From: Saccharina japonica
Taxonomy: Eukaryota; Sar; Phaeophyceae; Laminariales; Laminariaceae
Direction: 5' to 3'
DNA length: 64,000 nucleotides
Assembly (NCBI GenBank): GCA_008828725.1
Contig: MEHQ01003668.1
Coordinates: forward strand, 1-64,000
The notes beneath the pieces are model-generated. The model made no database searches. It saw nothing but the letters and a program-made list of their open reading frames with translations, and had not been told where the DNA came from. Positions 63,946-64,000 of this stretch are shown piece after piece. Both the position numbers and the translations under genes were made by a program. How positions within the stretch are numbered: position 1 is the first letter of the stretch; each line of letters begins with the position of its first letter.

Positions 63946-64000
63946 TATTACGCCAGTATAAGCAGCGATACTTATAATATTTTGGCTGCGGCTTCCCACG

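Overview
This is a nuclear window from a eukaryote with long introns and an unusually heavy load of mobile and tandem repeats. I see no bacterial operons, rRNA, true tRNA genes or CRISPR arrays. Splice sites are ordinary GT-AG (gtgagc, gtaagt, gtgaga). The mix of tyrosine-recombinase and restriction-endonuclease retroelements with huge introns suggests a stramenopile alga, perhaps of brown-algal type. That placement is inference, since no ribosomal or organelle marker is present.

Only three host genes can be supported. (1) A mitochondrial carrier gene (carnitine/acylcarnitine-carrier-like, + strand) runs from about 1.08 to 26.6 kb. Its five visible exons total about 0.6 kb, and its 5' part lies left of the window. 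All exon phases agree. (2) A four-exon gene on the minus strand (47419 to 42934) encodes a 581-residue multi-pass membrane protein I do not recognise. (3) The first exon of an unknown gene (61199-61552, +) has a TATA-like box and continues to the right.

The rest is mainly repeats. 0-27 kb is the carrier gene. It holds a 3-kb direct duplication that copies exon 2, a 0.7-kb foldback, tRNA-derived SINEs, a Harbinger-type element, and minisatellites grown from the edges of exons 3 and 5. 27.8-31 kb is a GC-rich tandem field. 31.1-38.1 kb is a nearly complete but mutated tyrosine-recombinase retrotransposon with Ngaro-type split direct repeats (A1-ORFs-B1-A2-B2, minus strand). 38-42.8 kb is an array of one MITE family, with one copy interrupted by a short Harbinger derivative. 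42.9-47.4 kb is the membrane-protein gene. 47.5-52.8 kb holds small inverted-repeat elements, including a hAT-like element nested in another MITE. 52.9-56.7 kb is a frameshifted non-LTR retrotransposon with a RING-like finger, reverse transcriptase and restriction-like endonuclease, itself cut by a MITE. 57-64 kb is more MITEs and satellites around gene 3.

Two patterns stand out. One is a dispersed family of short, variably 5'-truncated elements that end in a poly(C) tract, several flanked by 9-10 bp target-site duplications. The other is repeated local copying of exon edges within the carrier gene. Family names such as MITE-T, MITE-G and polyC are my own labels for this window.
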